NCBI GenBank assembly: GCA_001643675.2
Contig: LSRY02000017.1
Location: forward strand, 1,178,001-1,242,000
Direction: 5' to 3'
Length of the DNA: 64,000 bases
Source of the DNA: Monocercomonoides exilis
Lineage: Eukaryota > Preaxostyla > Oxymonadida > Polymastigidae
The notes under the pieces are model-generated. The model ran no database searches, had not been told where the DNA came from, and saw only the letters and a program-made list of their open reading frames with translations. Position numbers and translations under genes: made by a program. Each line of letters starts with the position of its first letter. Position 1 is the stretch's first letter. Shown here piece by piece: positions 44,301 to 55,000 of the stretch.

Positions 44301-46328
44301 CTTGCGAACCAGCTCTATTGCTGCTCTCCTTCCTATCACTTGAGTCCTTCATCAGCGCTTTTTGCATTTCTCTAATGTTTTGTGAAGAAAGGGACGATGC
44401 AAATTCAGCAGCCAGCGACATCGGACGCTCAAAGTGGATGGGAAAAGCAGCAGCTGGCGTGACAGTCGGTGAAAGTGTGGTGGGAGAAGTGACAGTTGAA
44501 CAAGGGAGCGAAACTGGGGTGGATGCAGAGAGCGATGTGAGTGACTGCGACAGCGACATCGGGTGCACGTGGAGGGCAGAGGCGGACGAGCCCAGCGGCG
44601 CAGGTGCGTCTGAAGTGGGCGTCATGGAAAAGAAAAGATGGGTAGAAGAGGAGGACATTGTGGGTGAGAGCGGTTGACTGGCGAGGGGGGGATAGCGAGA
44701 GACTGTGTCTGATATAAACAGGCCAGATGCTGTCTGCTTGTGGACGCTCCGAAGCGAAGGGTTCCGCTGCAGTGTTTCAGAAGAGGCAGAAGGAATAAGA
44801 CCCGAAGAAGCCTCTTGTGACTGATGAGATCGGGTTGATGCGGAGTCTGCTGGAGGTCTGAGAGGAGAAAATGAAGACAGTGCAGAAGACGACACAGACT
44901 GCCGAAGTGGAGCAGTGGGGCGCAAAGGCGAGGTCAGCCGTGTGAAAGAATGCGGAGACGGAGAAGAAGGTGTTGGAGATGTAGACATTGACAGTCGATT
45001 TGATCTGGACAGCTGGCGCGTAGCTGCTTCTCCGTCGATATGCGTGGCTTTGAGGTAGTCTTTGAGTTCTCTGGCGTCTTGCTCATTCAAAGCATTCGCG
45101 CTGCATCTTCCGCTCTGCCCTTCCCAATCTTTAGACGTGCTTCTCACTTCCTCTGTGCTTAGCTTATCTGATTCTTCTGGTTCATTCGTGCAGTTGCTGT
45201 CTGCAGTGTCTATTGAACAGGAGTTAGGGCTACGCCATGGTGAGTTGCTTTGGTCTTTATCTTTCGGCTTGTTCCAAAACAGCGCTGTGGCTGAAGGCAC
45301 AGAAGATTCTTGCCTCAGAGACGCAGCGTAGCGGATGCGGCGCTCTTCTGCGCGCCAGTTCCGATCGTCCATGCTCGTGTGAGGGCGGCAGAAGAGGGAA
45401 GGTGAAAGTGTTGGAGACAGGGAAGATGTGGATTCAATGCAACGGCGGAGAGGAGGTGGTGGGGAAGATGGAATTGAAGGTGGGGTCGAATAGATAACTG
45501 GTGTTTGAAAAGGGAATAATAAGTTTTGGGACATTGAATTTTCCTTCAAATTATCAGTGAAAGTGTGTTTGGATGAAAAGTTTCTTTGTTGTGGAGAAAT
45601 CGATCGGGAAGGAATAAAATTACTCGAAGGCATATCCTCTTCATCTTGCAACTGTGCATTTTTCGATCGTAATGTTAGGCTTCTCTTTTTTTGATTTTCA
45701 GAATTACCTGACTCTCCAGAAACAACCAACGAATTACTAAGAATAGAAGCTTTTTCTTTTGTCCGTTTGAACATATTTTTTCCCATTGATGATTGTGTGC
45801 TTGATGAGGAAAGAGAATGTCGCATACCATTAGCAGAGAAGTTGTCATAATTAAGAGATGATTGAGCGTCAAATTGTTTTGAGTATAATGTCTCAACAGG
45901 ACCTCTAAGAAATGATGTTCGAGGTGCTGGTGATGGATTTGGCGAAAGTGCTGGAGGAAAACCTCTTGGAATAGATGGTAAAGGTTTGTCATAATGATCG
46001 TTCTCGACTGCAGCAAAAGAACTTGAATAGCCTTCTGTCACAAGAGGAACATGAAATGAATGTTTTCCGCCTGCAAGAAATGGTCTATGCTCTGCAGAGA
46101 ATGAATTGTGTAAGCTAAATAATTCGTAAGCAATATTTTCGATGATTATTCGTAAATCAAATTGTATAACATGTTAAAAAAAGAATAAGCAAACTGTGAA
46201 GTTCGAAGAAAAGAAGATGTATTGGGTCTTTCTGGAAGAGATGGGAATTGTACAGACGATTTTTCATCCACTGCATATTTTTCCAATAATTTTAGCTTGT
46301 CTTTTAACAAAAAGAGTTCATTTTTCAT
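41309..46328 (-). CDS. Large coiled-coil RING-finger protein
   Basis: Four exons (46328-46195, 46114-42589, 42426-42301, 42160-41309) encode 1,545 aa. Residues ~50-740 are Ser/Pro-rich and probably disordered. Residues ~750-1190 are a long coiled coil (KLAGINSKMREREKELQKKS, TQLEQLQEKYNELTKELVKQ). A C3HC4 RING at 1194-1233 has ligands C1194, C1197, C1210, H1212, C1215, C1218, C1230 and C1233. The last pair is supplied by exon 3, so an intron splits the RING. Three TQT motifs (920-922, 1053-1055, 1111-1113), each followed by acidic residues, resemble dynein light chain LC8 binding sites. The C-terminal ~280 residues are Ser/Gln-rich. It is likely a ubiquitin E3 on a scaffold. Substrates unknown. 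Confidence 0.8.
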
Positions 46329-46530
46329 GAATTTGTTGAGGAAAGAAACTAATTATGGGTAATAAATGAAACTTCAAATTTGTTTGTTGATTTGTAAATA
46401 GGTTTCAGTTGTTTATTGAGAAATTGTAGCAATAGTTTTATGAACTTTTTTGTATGAAAAAAAGAACTTTTAATGTTAATAAAATGCCAATCATTTTGTT
46501 TAATAAATCTTCAAGCAATAATAAAGATTT

Positions 46531-46534
46531 AATC

Positions 46535-46590
<56 letters not shown>
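46531..46590. repeat. Paired poly-A tracts
   Basis: Two adenine homopolymers of about 25-27 nt separated by ATATAAA or similar, located between the two minus-strand RING genes. They resemble the A tracts at 246-310. Confidence 0.85.
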
Positions 46591-46595
<5 letters not shown>

Positions 46596-46712
46596 ATATT
46601 TAATCTTTTCAAAAAAAGAGTATACACAAGCAAGTTTTAACTTTGACATGTTCTTTGAAAAGCTCAACAATTTCTCAAAAAAATTTTTTATAAAAAAAAA
46701 ATAAAATTGAAT

Positions 46713-49700
46713 TCAAAGGACTTTCTGTTTCTTCATAAACAAATCCATTTCTTCAACAAGAACAGAGGCAACAAACATGAAGTCTTCATGAGGCAGATTT
46801 TCGATGCGTGAAAATGGCACGTTTTTGATGCGTCTGCCAATTGAAAGCTGAGATTGAGTGGTATTTTTGGCAGGAGTGGATGATGGCAAGGTCTGAATTG
46901 AAGTGTCATCTGAAATGTTTGAAGATTCTGAAGAAGAGGAAGAAGAGGAAGAAGAAGAAGAAGAAGGAGAAGGAGAAGGAGAAGGAGAAGGAGAAAAAGA
47001 AGAGGAAGAAGAAGAGGAAGAGGAAGAAGAGGAAGAAGAGGAAGAAGAGGAAGAAGAGGAAGAAGAGGAAGAAGAGGAAGAAGAAGAAGAAGAAGATGAT
47101 GATGATGATGACGATGACGATGATGACAAAGGCAAAAATTCTTTTTCTGCTACTTCTACGAAACAAGGGAAAATAATTGCCAGTGTAAAATCATCTGACT
47201 GCTCCATCAGAAAAGATGTCAATTTTGGAGTGCGAATACTCACAGCCTCCATCACCTCGTGATTTATATACAGAATGTGCATCTTTTCTTTGCGTGTCAG
47301 CACTCCAGAGTTATCCTCCAGCAACATCCTGCTCCGTTCAAATAAGTCCCTTTCCATCATTTCTATCTTCGTTATTTTCTTATTCTTGTTCTCTTCTTTC
47401 TCTTCCTTCTCCTCTTCCTCTTCCTCTTCCTTCTCCTTCTCTTCCTCTCTATTGCGAGTCAATGGCTTGCTGCACGTGGGGCATCTTTTGTACTCAGCTG
47501 CCCAGCCACTCAGACACGCATTGTGGAAGATGTGGCCACAGGGAGCACGCCGCAGCGTCTGGCGGAAGGCGAATTCTTCGGGGGTTTCGGGGGGAAGAGG
47601 ATGGGGGTTGGAGGGTGGAGAGGGTGGAGAAGAGGAGGAAGAGGAGGATGATGATGAAGCAGATGAAGAATGAGAAGGATTTTTTCGTATTTTATTCCAC
47701 AAGCGACGGACAAATGATTCTTTGCGATTTTCTTTTTTCTCTTCTTTTTCCTCATCATTTATGCAACCTTCTTCTCTTTCATCTTCTCTTTTTATTTCCT
47801 TTTCTTTTTCCATTTCATTTTCTTTTTCTTTTTCTTTTTCCTTTTCTTTTCTCTTTTCATTCAAAGAACTGTCCGAACGTTGAATTCTCCTCATAACTGC
47901 ATCTCCATCATCATCATTATCATTACCACTACCACCACCATCATCATCATCATCCGTATCATCATCATCATTGTCATCCATTTTATCATCTATGTCATCC
48001 TTATCATTGTCATTGTCTTTGTCATTCCCCTTTTTGTTTGACTTTCTGTCCATTCTTTCATCATTCACAGCTGAATCATCTTCTTTTCTGCCATCTCTTT
48101 CATCTTCAACAGAGCATTGCTCTTCATTTTGCTCTAAAGAATTGCCATTTCCAGTGCTTTGCTCCAAATGCAGAAGAAGAGAAGAATTTTCATTCAATTT
48201 TTGTGCTTTCCGTTTTCGACACATAACATCCATTTCGTTGTTACTCGAAATAATGTTCGGTTTAAAAATGGAAGATTTATCGTTTTCTTCGGAATTTGTC
48301 GAAAGTTCTTCTTTTTCAGTATTAAAAGCGGTACAGATGACATTTTCTTGTTTTGCTTCTTCTTTCTCCTCCTCCTTCTCTTCTTCTTCTCTTGACTCTG
48401 TTCCTTCCTCCTTTCCAACTTGCTCTTCTATTTCTCTTTCATTTCCCTCTTCTGTTTCCCTCTCCCCCTCCCTCTCCCTCTCATTCTCCCTCTCATTCTC
48501 CCTCTCATTCTCCCTCTCATTCTCCCTCTCATTCTCCACCTCCTCCTCCCTCTCCCTCTCCACCTCCATCTCCATCCTGCAAATAGCACACGTCTTGTCA
48601 TTCAGCTCCGCCAGCTCGCGCTGCGTGGGCGGCTTCAGCTTGTTCCTCAAGGCTTCGACGTAGTCCTTCACAGCAATAAAGAACAGGGCAATGTGATAGT
48701 GCGATATGCTCCTCCACATCTTCAGAATGACATAAATCTCTTTCTCTTCTTTGGGGAATCTCTGGCGGTGCGCATCTCCTGTGGCTGCAGCGTCAGCCAA
48801 TTCTGCGATGTCTGCGAGGATCGAATTGCGGCTACCCATGTACAGCGCTGGAGAAGGGAGCTGGCGGTGCCCAAGATCCTTCACAGAGCTGAGGATTGTG
48901 GCAGAGGAGGAGACGAAGGAAGAGCGATGTGAGACAGATTGTGCAAAGGACGGGTTCTTCTGTATGAAGTGGCTTGTGTGCGGAATGTGGTTGTAATACG
49001 CAAAAATCAGGGTGGAGACTAAAGAGATAGCGTTATTGTAAAGTTTCTTGTTGATTGGATTGTCTAAGACACGGTTCAGCCAATTGATAGCAATAAACAA
49101 ATAATTCACAAGCAAAGAACAGTAGGAAAAAAACGCTTTCTTAAATTTGTTGCTTCTCGATTTGATTTCATTTTCTTCAAATGCTTTATTCAAACCTTTT
49201 AATGAATTTTTTATCTTCTCAACTTTAGTTTGCATTCGTTGAACAATGATGCTCAAAACAATATATGTATCTTCAAGTAGTATTTCAAGAAGTATGCAAT
49301 AGTACATCCAGTATCCACTGACCCAGGTCAGTCGTATAACATATTTTTGAGAGTCTTTTGGATCTTTTCCAAGAATATTCATTGCTTGGTTAATTTCTTT
49401 ATTCTGATCTAAATCGAGTCTGATAAATGGCTCAAAACATGCCCATTTTCGAATTGAAAACGCCGAAAATATATGCATAATTCCGAAAAAGCCAATAACT
49501 AAAAATCCAATGCTTATTAATATCCTCTTTCTCAATTGGTTTTCTTGAATTCCAAGATCATTAACAAAAGTATCGACAGTAAATGCTAATAGTTGTAATG
49601 GAATAGAAATAATGAACGAAAAGATGTTCCGTGCCATTAAATTTAAATAATTATCCTCTCCTTTAACTGGTAATAAATAATTGATAATAATGACGATCTC

Positions 49701-49982
49701 TAAAGTTTTCAAAAGTTGTTTGATTTCCACTGTTCCAGCAATAACCTTCAAGAATAAGTAAGGAACAAAAACGTAAAATACAATTAAAAATGCGTGTGCC
49801 TTCGAAAAATTGCAATTGCATTAATTTCTCAAATAATCCAAAATACATACAAAGAATCCAGAAATTGACTTTGCAAAATAGAAATGCAATATTGGAGCAT
49901 ATTTGGAGTTGAATAATAAAGAAAATAAAATCCCAATGAATGCACCAAAACAACAAAAAGAAAAAAATGTTTTCTTTCTCAT
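46713..49982 (-). CDS. HRD1-like multipass membrane RING-H2 ubiquitin ligase
   Basis: Two exons (49982-49851 and 49799-46713) encode 1,072 aa. Several membrane helices occupy residues ~5-340. The stretch before the RING (MWRSISHYHIALFFIAVKDY, then KPPTQRELAELNDKTCAICR) parallels the HRD1/AMFR arrangement of a final helix followed by a RING-H2. HRD1 ligases retro-translocate and ubiquitinate misfolded ER proteins. The RING is split: CAIC at 448-451 is separated from CGHIFHNAC (C798, H800, H803, C806) and CPTC by about 346 residues. In HRD1 the gap is about ten. The insertion contains Asn-Glu repeats, acidic runs and a Ser run. The C-terminus has another long poly-Ser region. The 51-nt intron has a GTATGT donor. 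No frame break is present. Confidence 0.75.
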
Positions 49983-50530
49983 TTCATTCAATTAATTATG
50001 GGATATCAAAACTGCAAAAGTTAACCATATTCACTTTGAAGATAAATATGCAAAACAAAAGCAATTCTGATGGTTTTGATTCGGCGTGAATTATATGACT
50101 TTCATTTTCTCTTCCTCTGAAAACAAAAATAAAAAATAAAACTGGAATATAATAAAAATATAAAATTGACAGAAAAAAAAAAGAAAGAAAGATAAATAAG
50201 GAATTATTTATTAGTTCAAAAAATTTCATTTGCAAATTATCATATGATAAAGAAACGAATTTATATAAAGATATTATTCTTTGAAAAGTTTAGGGCCAAA
50301 CAAATGATTTATCGATTTTAATTTATGAAAATGTTTATTGGTGAGCTGATACTTTGCTTTGTTGGAGGAAAAATTATTCATATGATTCCAATAATTAAAA
50401 AAACAATTCATTATTCATTATTAAAATAAAATATTTTTTATTTTTTTAAATATGGTTTACTCTAAAAATAGTTTGTTTATTTAATATTTTTGAATTAGAG
50501 TGATTAAATCATTGAACATAAAGTTTTTAT
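49983..50530. other. Divergent intergenic region
   Basis: A hydrophobic minus-strand frame (about 50232-49996, ATG at the fourth codon) lies here. It has no recognisable homology and the HRD1-like protein already has a sensible N-terminus, so it is left unassigned. Otherwise AT-rich. Confidence 0.45.
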
Positions 50531-51781
50531 ATGCTATCGGAAGATTCAGATTCTTATAGATCGGACAGCGACTATACAGGAGTTGATGACGATTTGACAA
50601 ATGCCTCTGAAGATGAAAATGGAAATAAAAAACCTCCTGAGGAATATTTACCAGGAATAGAAAAGATTTTGGATGACGGAAGAATTGATGTAAAATCTGA
50701 AAGACCTTTGAAAGTTGTGAAGCGAATCATAAAGGAAGGGACCGGTCCAAAACCTCGTCGCAGAACCAAGTGTTCAGTCGTTTTCACGGGAAAACTTCAA
50801 GATGGAACAATTGTAGATTCTGTTCAAGATCGTGAACATCCGTTTCTTTTTAAATTAGGTATTGGTCAAGCAATTAAAGGATGGGATGTTGGGGTTGGAA
50901 GCATGAGAGTTGGAGAAATCGCTGAATTGACAATTGCTTCTGATTATGCGTATGGAAAAAATGGAAAAGAAGATCACAACATTCCTCCAGATTCTCCTAT
51001 GATATTTGAAATCGAATTATTGGATGTTGAAGACGAGCCTGAAACAGATCAAGAACGCTATGATTTTGCATTGAAAAAGAAGGAGTTGGGAAACAAACTT
51101 TCAAAAGAAGGCAATTGGAAATCTGCACGAGACGAATATGAAACGGGATTGTGTTATATTGATTACCTCAAACCAAAAGACGAAGAATTAAAACAACCAT
51201 TACTTGAAGCACGAATTGCTCTCCATCTTAATAAATGCTTGTGCTATCTGAAAATGGAAAAGCCACATCTTAAAAGGGCCAAGGAAGAAGCTGAAGAAGT
51301 TCTTAAATTAGATTCGTCTAATGCAAAAGCTCTCTTTAGAAGATCACTTGTATACAGGCGAAAAGGTGATTTGAAAATGGCAAGAGCTGATTTAGAATCT
51401 GCCTTGAAAAGTGCTCCCAAAGACAACAGCATTCGAAGTGAACTGGAAAGTGTGATTAAACAACAAGCAAACATTGCTGCTAAACAGAAAAAAGTTTATG
51501 CAGGACTTTTTGAGAAGTTACGTTCGATGGAAGAAAATGAAGAAAAAAGCGGAACTATTTCCTCTTCAAAAAAAGTTGAAAGAGAGAAAACAACAGAGGA
51601 AAAAGCCTACATAAAAGACATTTCTCAATCCCTTCAGCAAACTGAAAATTTGTGCTCGAAAGAATTTGACGAGGGAAAAACTTCAAGTTCATCTACAGAC
51701 AATGAAAAAGAATTAGATGATTCAAATAAAACTAAAGAAACAAGCATATCAAATCTGTCAACAAAATCAGAAGATAGCTAA
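50531..51781 (+). CDS. FKBP-type peptidyl-prolyl isomerase with TPR domain
   Basis: Single exon, 416 aa. After an acidic Ser/Asp N-terminus comes one FKBP domain (about residues 60-165): VVFTGKLQDGTIVDS, FKLGIGQAIKGWDVGVGSMR and SDYAYGKNG. It retains the conserved Asp, Trp and Tyr of the FK506/PPIase pocket. A TPR region (about 175-310) follows, with Hsp90-clamp-type residues in KKKELGNKL, LNKCLCYLK and KALFRRSLVYR. The C-terminal tail is charged and Ser/Lys-rich. The family (FKBP51/52, plant ROF1) acts as Hsp90 co-chaperones in cytosol or nucleus. Animal and plant members often have two or three FKBP domains, while this has one. In this window the PP5-type phosphatase, another usual Hsp90 partner, has lost its TPRs. 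Confidence 0.92.
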   Translation: MLSEDSDSYRSDSDYTGVDDDLTNASEDENGNKKPPEEYLPGIEKILDDGRIDVKSERPLKVVKRIIKEGTGPKPRRRTKCSVVFTGKLQDGTIVDSVQDREHPFLFKLGIGQAIKGWDVGVGSMRVGEIAELTIASDYAYGKNGKEDHNIPPDSPMIFEIELLDVEDEPETDQERYDFALKKKELGNKLSKEGNWKSARDEYETGLCYIDYLKPKDEELKQPLLEARIALHLNKCLCYLKMEKPHLKRAKEEAEEVLKLDSSNAKALFRRSLVYRRKGDLKMARADLESALKSAPKDNSIRSELESVIKQQANIAAKQKKVYAGLFEKLRSMEENEEKSGTISSSKKVEREKTTEEKAYIKDISQSLQQTENLCSKEFDEGKTSSSSTDNEKELDDSNKTKETSISNLSTKSEDS

Positions 51782-52063
51782 ATGAAGAAAATAATTTATT
51801 ATGCTTTTGAATGGAAAAATTGAAATTTAAATTTTTTATTCAATAATTAATTGTTATAAAATTATTCAATCCATTTCTTGCTTTTTTGTATTTGTAATCA
51901 TTCGTTTTTTCGATTAGATATCAATCATTTCAGGTTTTTTAATGTTAATTATAATTTATAGATATTAATATAAAAAGATTTTTGAATAGATCACTTCTTA
52001 CTTAACCATATTAATTTTTTGAAGAAGAATTATAAAGATTCTCGCTTTTTCTCTTAAAAGAGA

Positions 52064-55000
52064 ATGCCACGTCGCTCCAAACAAAAGAGAAATCGTAAAA
52101 ATGATCCAGGGGTAACAGTGGAGCGAAAGCAAGATAAACAACACCAAAAGTGGCTGACACAAGAAGATATTCATATTTTCAATGAATTGAGCGCCAAGCA
52201 ATTCAACAAATCAAAGCAAGGAACAGATCTCGAAACAAAAGATGAGAGAGATATCTATTATGTTTTGTTATGGAGAATTCAACAAGAACAACAGCAATTC
52301 CTTCAAAAGCAAATTTCCGATTTTTCTGATCATTTTCATCAGTTAAAAACTCTTTATTATCCATATAATAGCGTAAAAAGCATTGAGACATACAACAATT
52401 CTGAAAGGATCAAAATAAAACACTATTCGCGTTTTTTTGTTCCGATTTCAAAAATCTCTTTACAAAAATTGTATTATTATTCTTTAATTAAAGCAGCAAA
52501 GGTTCGTGTTATTGAAGGTAGTGATCGCCCTTTGCAATACATTCATCCAAGACTTTGCATAGGCTCAGTGCCAATAAAGGCGACAGAATTCTCCAAAGGC
52601 GATATATTTCAGATTGATGATGCACCACAGCGAAGTGTTGAAAAGGAGTATCAAAGTCGCAAAGAGCGAGCTTCCGTAAAACCTTTACAAGCAAAGGAAA
52701 GCAAATTGTCACCAATATCATTTGATCCTTTAATTTCTTCAACTTTGTATAAATGCAAATGCGACGCATGCTCTCCCGAAAACGATGACTCAGATGATGT
52801 CAAGGAAAACTATGTGTCAACCGTACCAAACGTTGCGTGCTCGACATCGACACTAACATTATTTGGCAAATTGCAGGCAAGTCTTCGCTTAACGACTTTT
52901 CGGAACTTTTTAATGAATCCTGAGATTAACAGCGAGGAATGTTTAGTCCGTTTTCCTTTGCATTTTCCAGACGCTTCAGTTCACGAGCCATTCATCGATG
53001 ATCCTTTTGAAATTCCATTTGTGATTGTTGACCGGCACCCACTCACCAATCAACTTATTCCATCGCAATACCCATTTTCACCTGATTCTTCTTCAGTTTT
53101 GGAATGTGATGCTCTGCCATTTCTTCCTGTACATTCCCCAAATAGAGATAATTACACAAAAGCACGAAAAGACACTTCATGTTCAGATTCCCCGGTGGAT
53201 CAGCTTTCTTTACTTCAGGAAAAGTTACCTGCATTTGCTAGATCTCATCCTATTTTGCCATTTTATTCCAAAGTCATTTTTTTTGACAAGCCTCTTCAGC
53301 AGCACTCCGTTCCTGTGAAAGAAAAAGTTGCAAAGGTATTCAGATGGAACATTAAATCTCATATTTTTGGGCCAAAGCCATCTTTTTGCTGTTTTGATCC
53401 GCAAACAGGACAACTTCAATGTGATAGACAAAATCCTATTGGATTAAATAGAATTTCAGAAATGAATCATTTAAGCTTGCACAATTACCAAAAAAATTGC
53501 AATGATACAAAAGAAGGAGATAAGATGAAAGAGGATGAATGCACCACAAGCGAGAGACAAGGATCAAGGGATTTCTCGAAGATGTTCAAAGATTTGTATT
53601 CGCCTCTTAATTCAATCATAAAAACTGTTCCATCAATAAAGCAAGCAATTACTTCATATCATGACACAGCAGACAATCAAAGAAGACAAAACATAACAGA
53701 AGTTGATGCATCGTCAATGACTGAAGCAACGGAATCCACAAAGGAAGCAGAGACAGTTCTCAAAAAGCAGAAAAAGCAGATCATCAATTTTATTCCTGGG
53801 CTTGTGAAGTTCAAACCAGCAGAGAAGCAACATGAACCTCAAAAGAGCGCGTCTACTTCCCCTCCTTCTCCCTCAAGCAGCAACATAACACAAAAATTCG
53901 ACACGCAGACTTTGTCAATACCACCTTTGGTTAATTACTCGCGAAGCACTCCCACTCAATCACTCACTTCCATTGCTTTACCTGGACAGTCGATGCCAAC
54001 CTCACTTCAGTCTATTCCCAACCCATCCACACAATCTCCTCTTCCATCTTCTGGCTCGCTTCCGCCTTTCTTTCCAGCTTTGAAGCAGTCTTCTGAGTTC
54101 TCTTCGACATTTCCTGTTTTGTCTCCGCTGTCCACTCCATTTCAAAGAAAATTGAACGATCTGTCCAATTCAGCTATTGATTTTCATTCACATGAAACAT
54201 TTTTTTCCTCAACTTCTTCATTTTCATCTGAGTCGCCAACATTACTTCCTTCCAATGCCTCTCAAAGCACTTCAGATTTATCACTTCAGTCACTTCACAC
54301 TTCATCTCCTCCAAATACTCAACAACATTTCTCACAATCAATCGATTCATTTACATCCACACCTCCGGCTTCGAATCTTCACACTTTGGATATCACTCCA
54401 AAATATGGATCTGAGCCTTATCAAAGCAATACTTCTTTAAGCTCTCCATTTCTTTCAATAAATCCTTCTATATTACCGCCTCATTTACTAACTAACTCTT
54501 CACCAATAACAAATTCATCAAACAATTTTTCAAATGCAAGTAATTTGGGGGGAAAAAATGAAAACAGCCATTCCAAACCTTTAAGCTTTGACAACGAAGG
54601 ATTTATGAATGAAAGCGAAAACAACAAAGGACCATTTGCTCCAGAAAAATCCTTACAACAGCAAAACATGCTTATTACTTCACAAGTCCAACAATCTCCA
54701 AAACAAGAAGGAGAGCACCAACAGCAAAGCAGCATTGAAGAGCCAAAAGCGACAAGTGCTTCATCAGCAGTCATTTCTCCTTGGCGCATTTCTCCGCCTG
54801 CTCCTTTTTCTCGCCCTTCTGACCAATTTTTGAAGCAGATGCGTTCTCAACTCAAAGAGAATGAAACAAAACGGTTGAATGCTGATTCTTCGCTGTCAGA
54901 TAAAAATTCTATGATTTCAGAAAAAAAAGAGCAATCAAACGAAAAAGGAAAGATTGTTCTTTTGACTCACAATTCAAAGAAGATTAGAATAAAAGATGAA

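Noticed and set aside
46903-47262. Long plus-strand Glu-rich frames opposite the HRD1-like gene
   Set aside because: They are antisense translations of the poly-Ser codon tract (GAA versus TTC repeats) and have no complexity or homology of their own.
49996-50235. Hydrophobic minus-strand frame as an extra first exon of the HRD1-like gene
   Set aside because: The ATG at 49982 with the 49800-49850 intron already yields an N-terminus of normal HRD1 layout, and no convincing splice join was needed.
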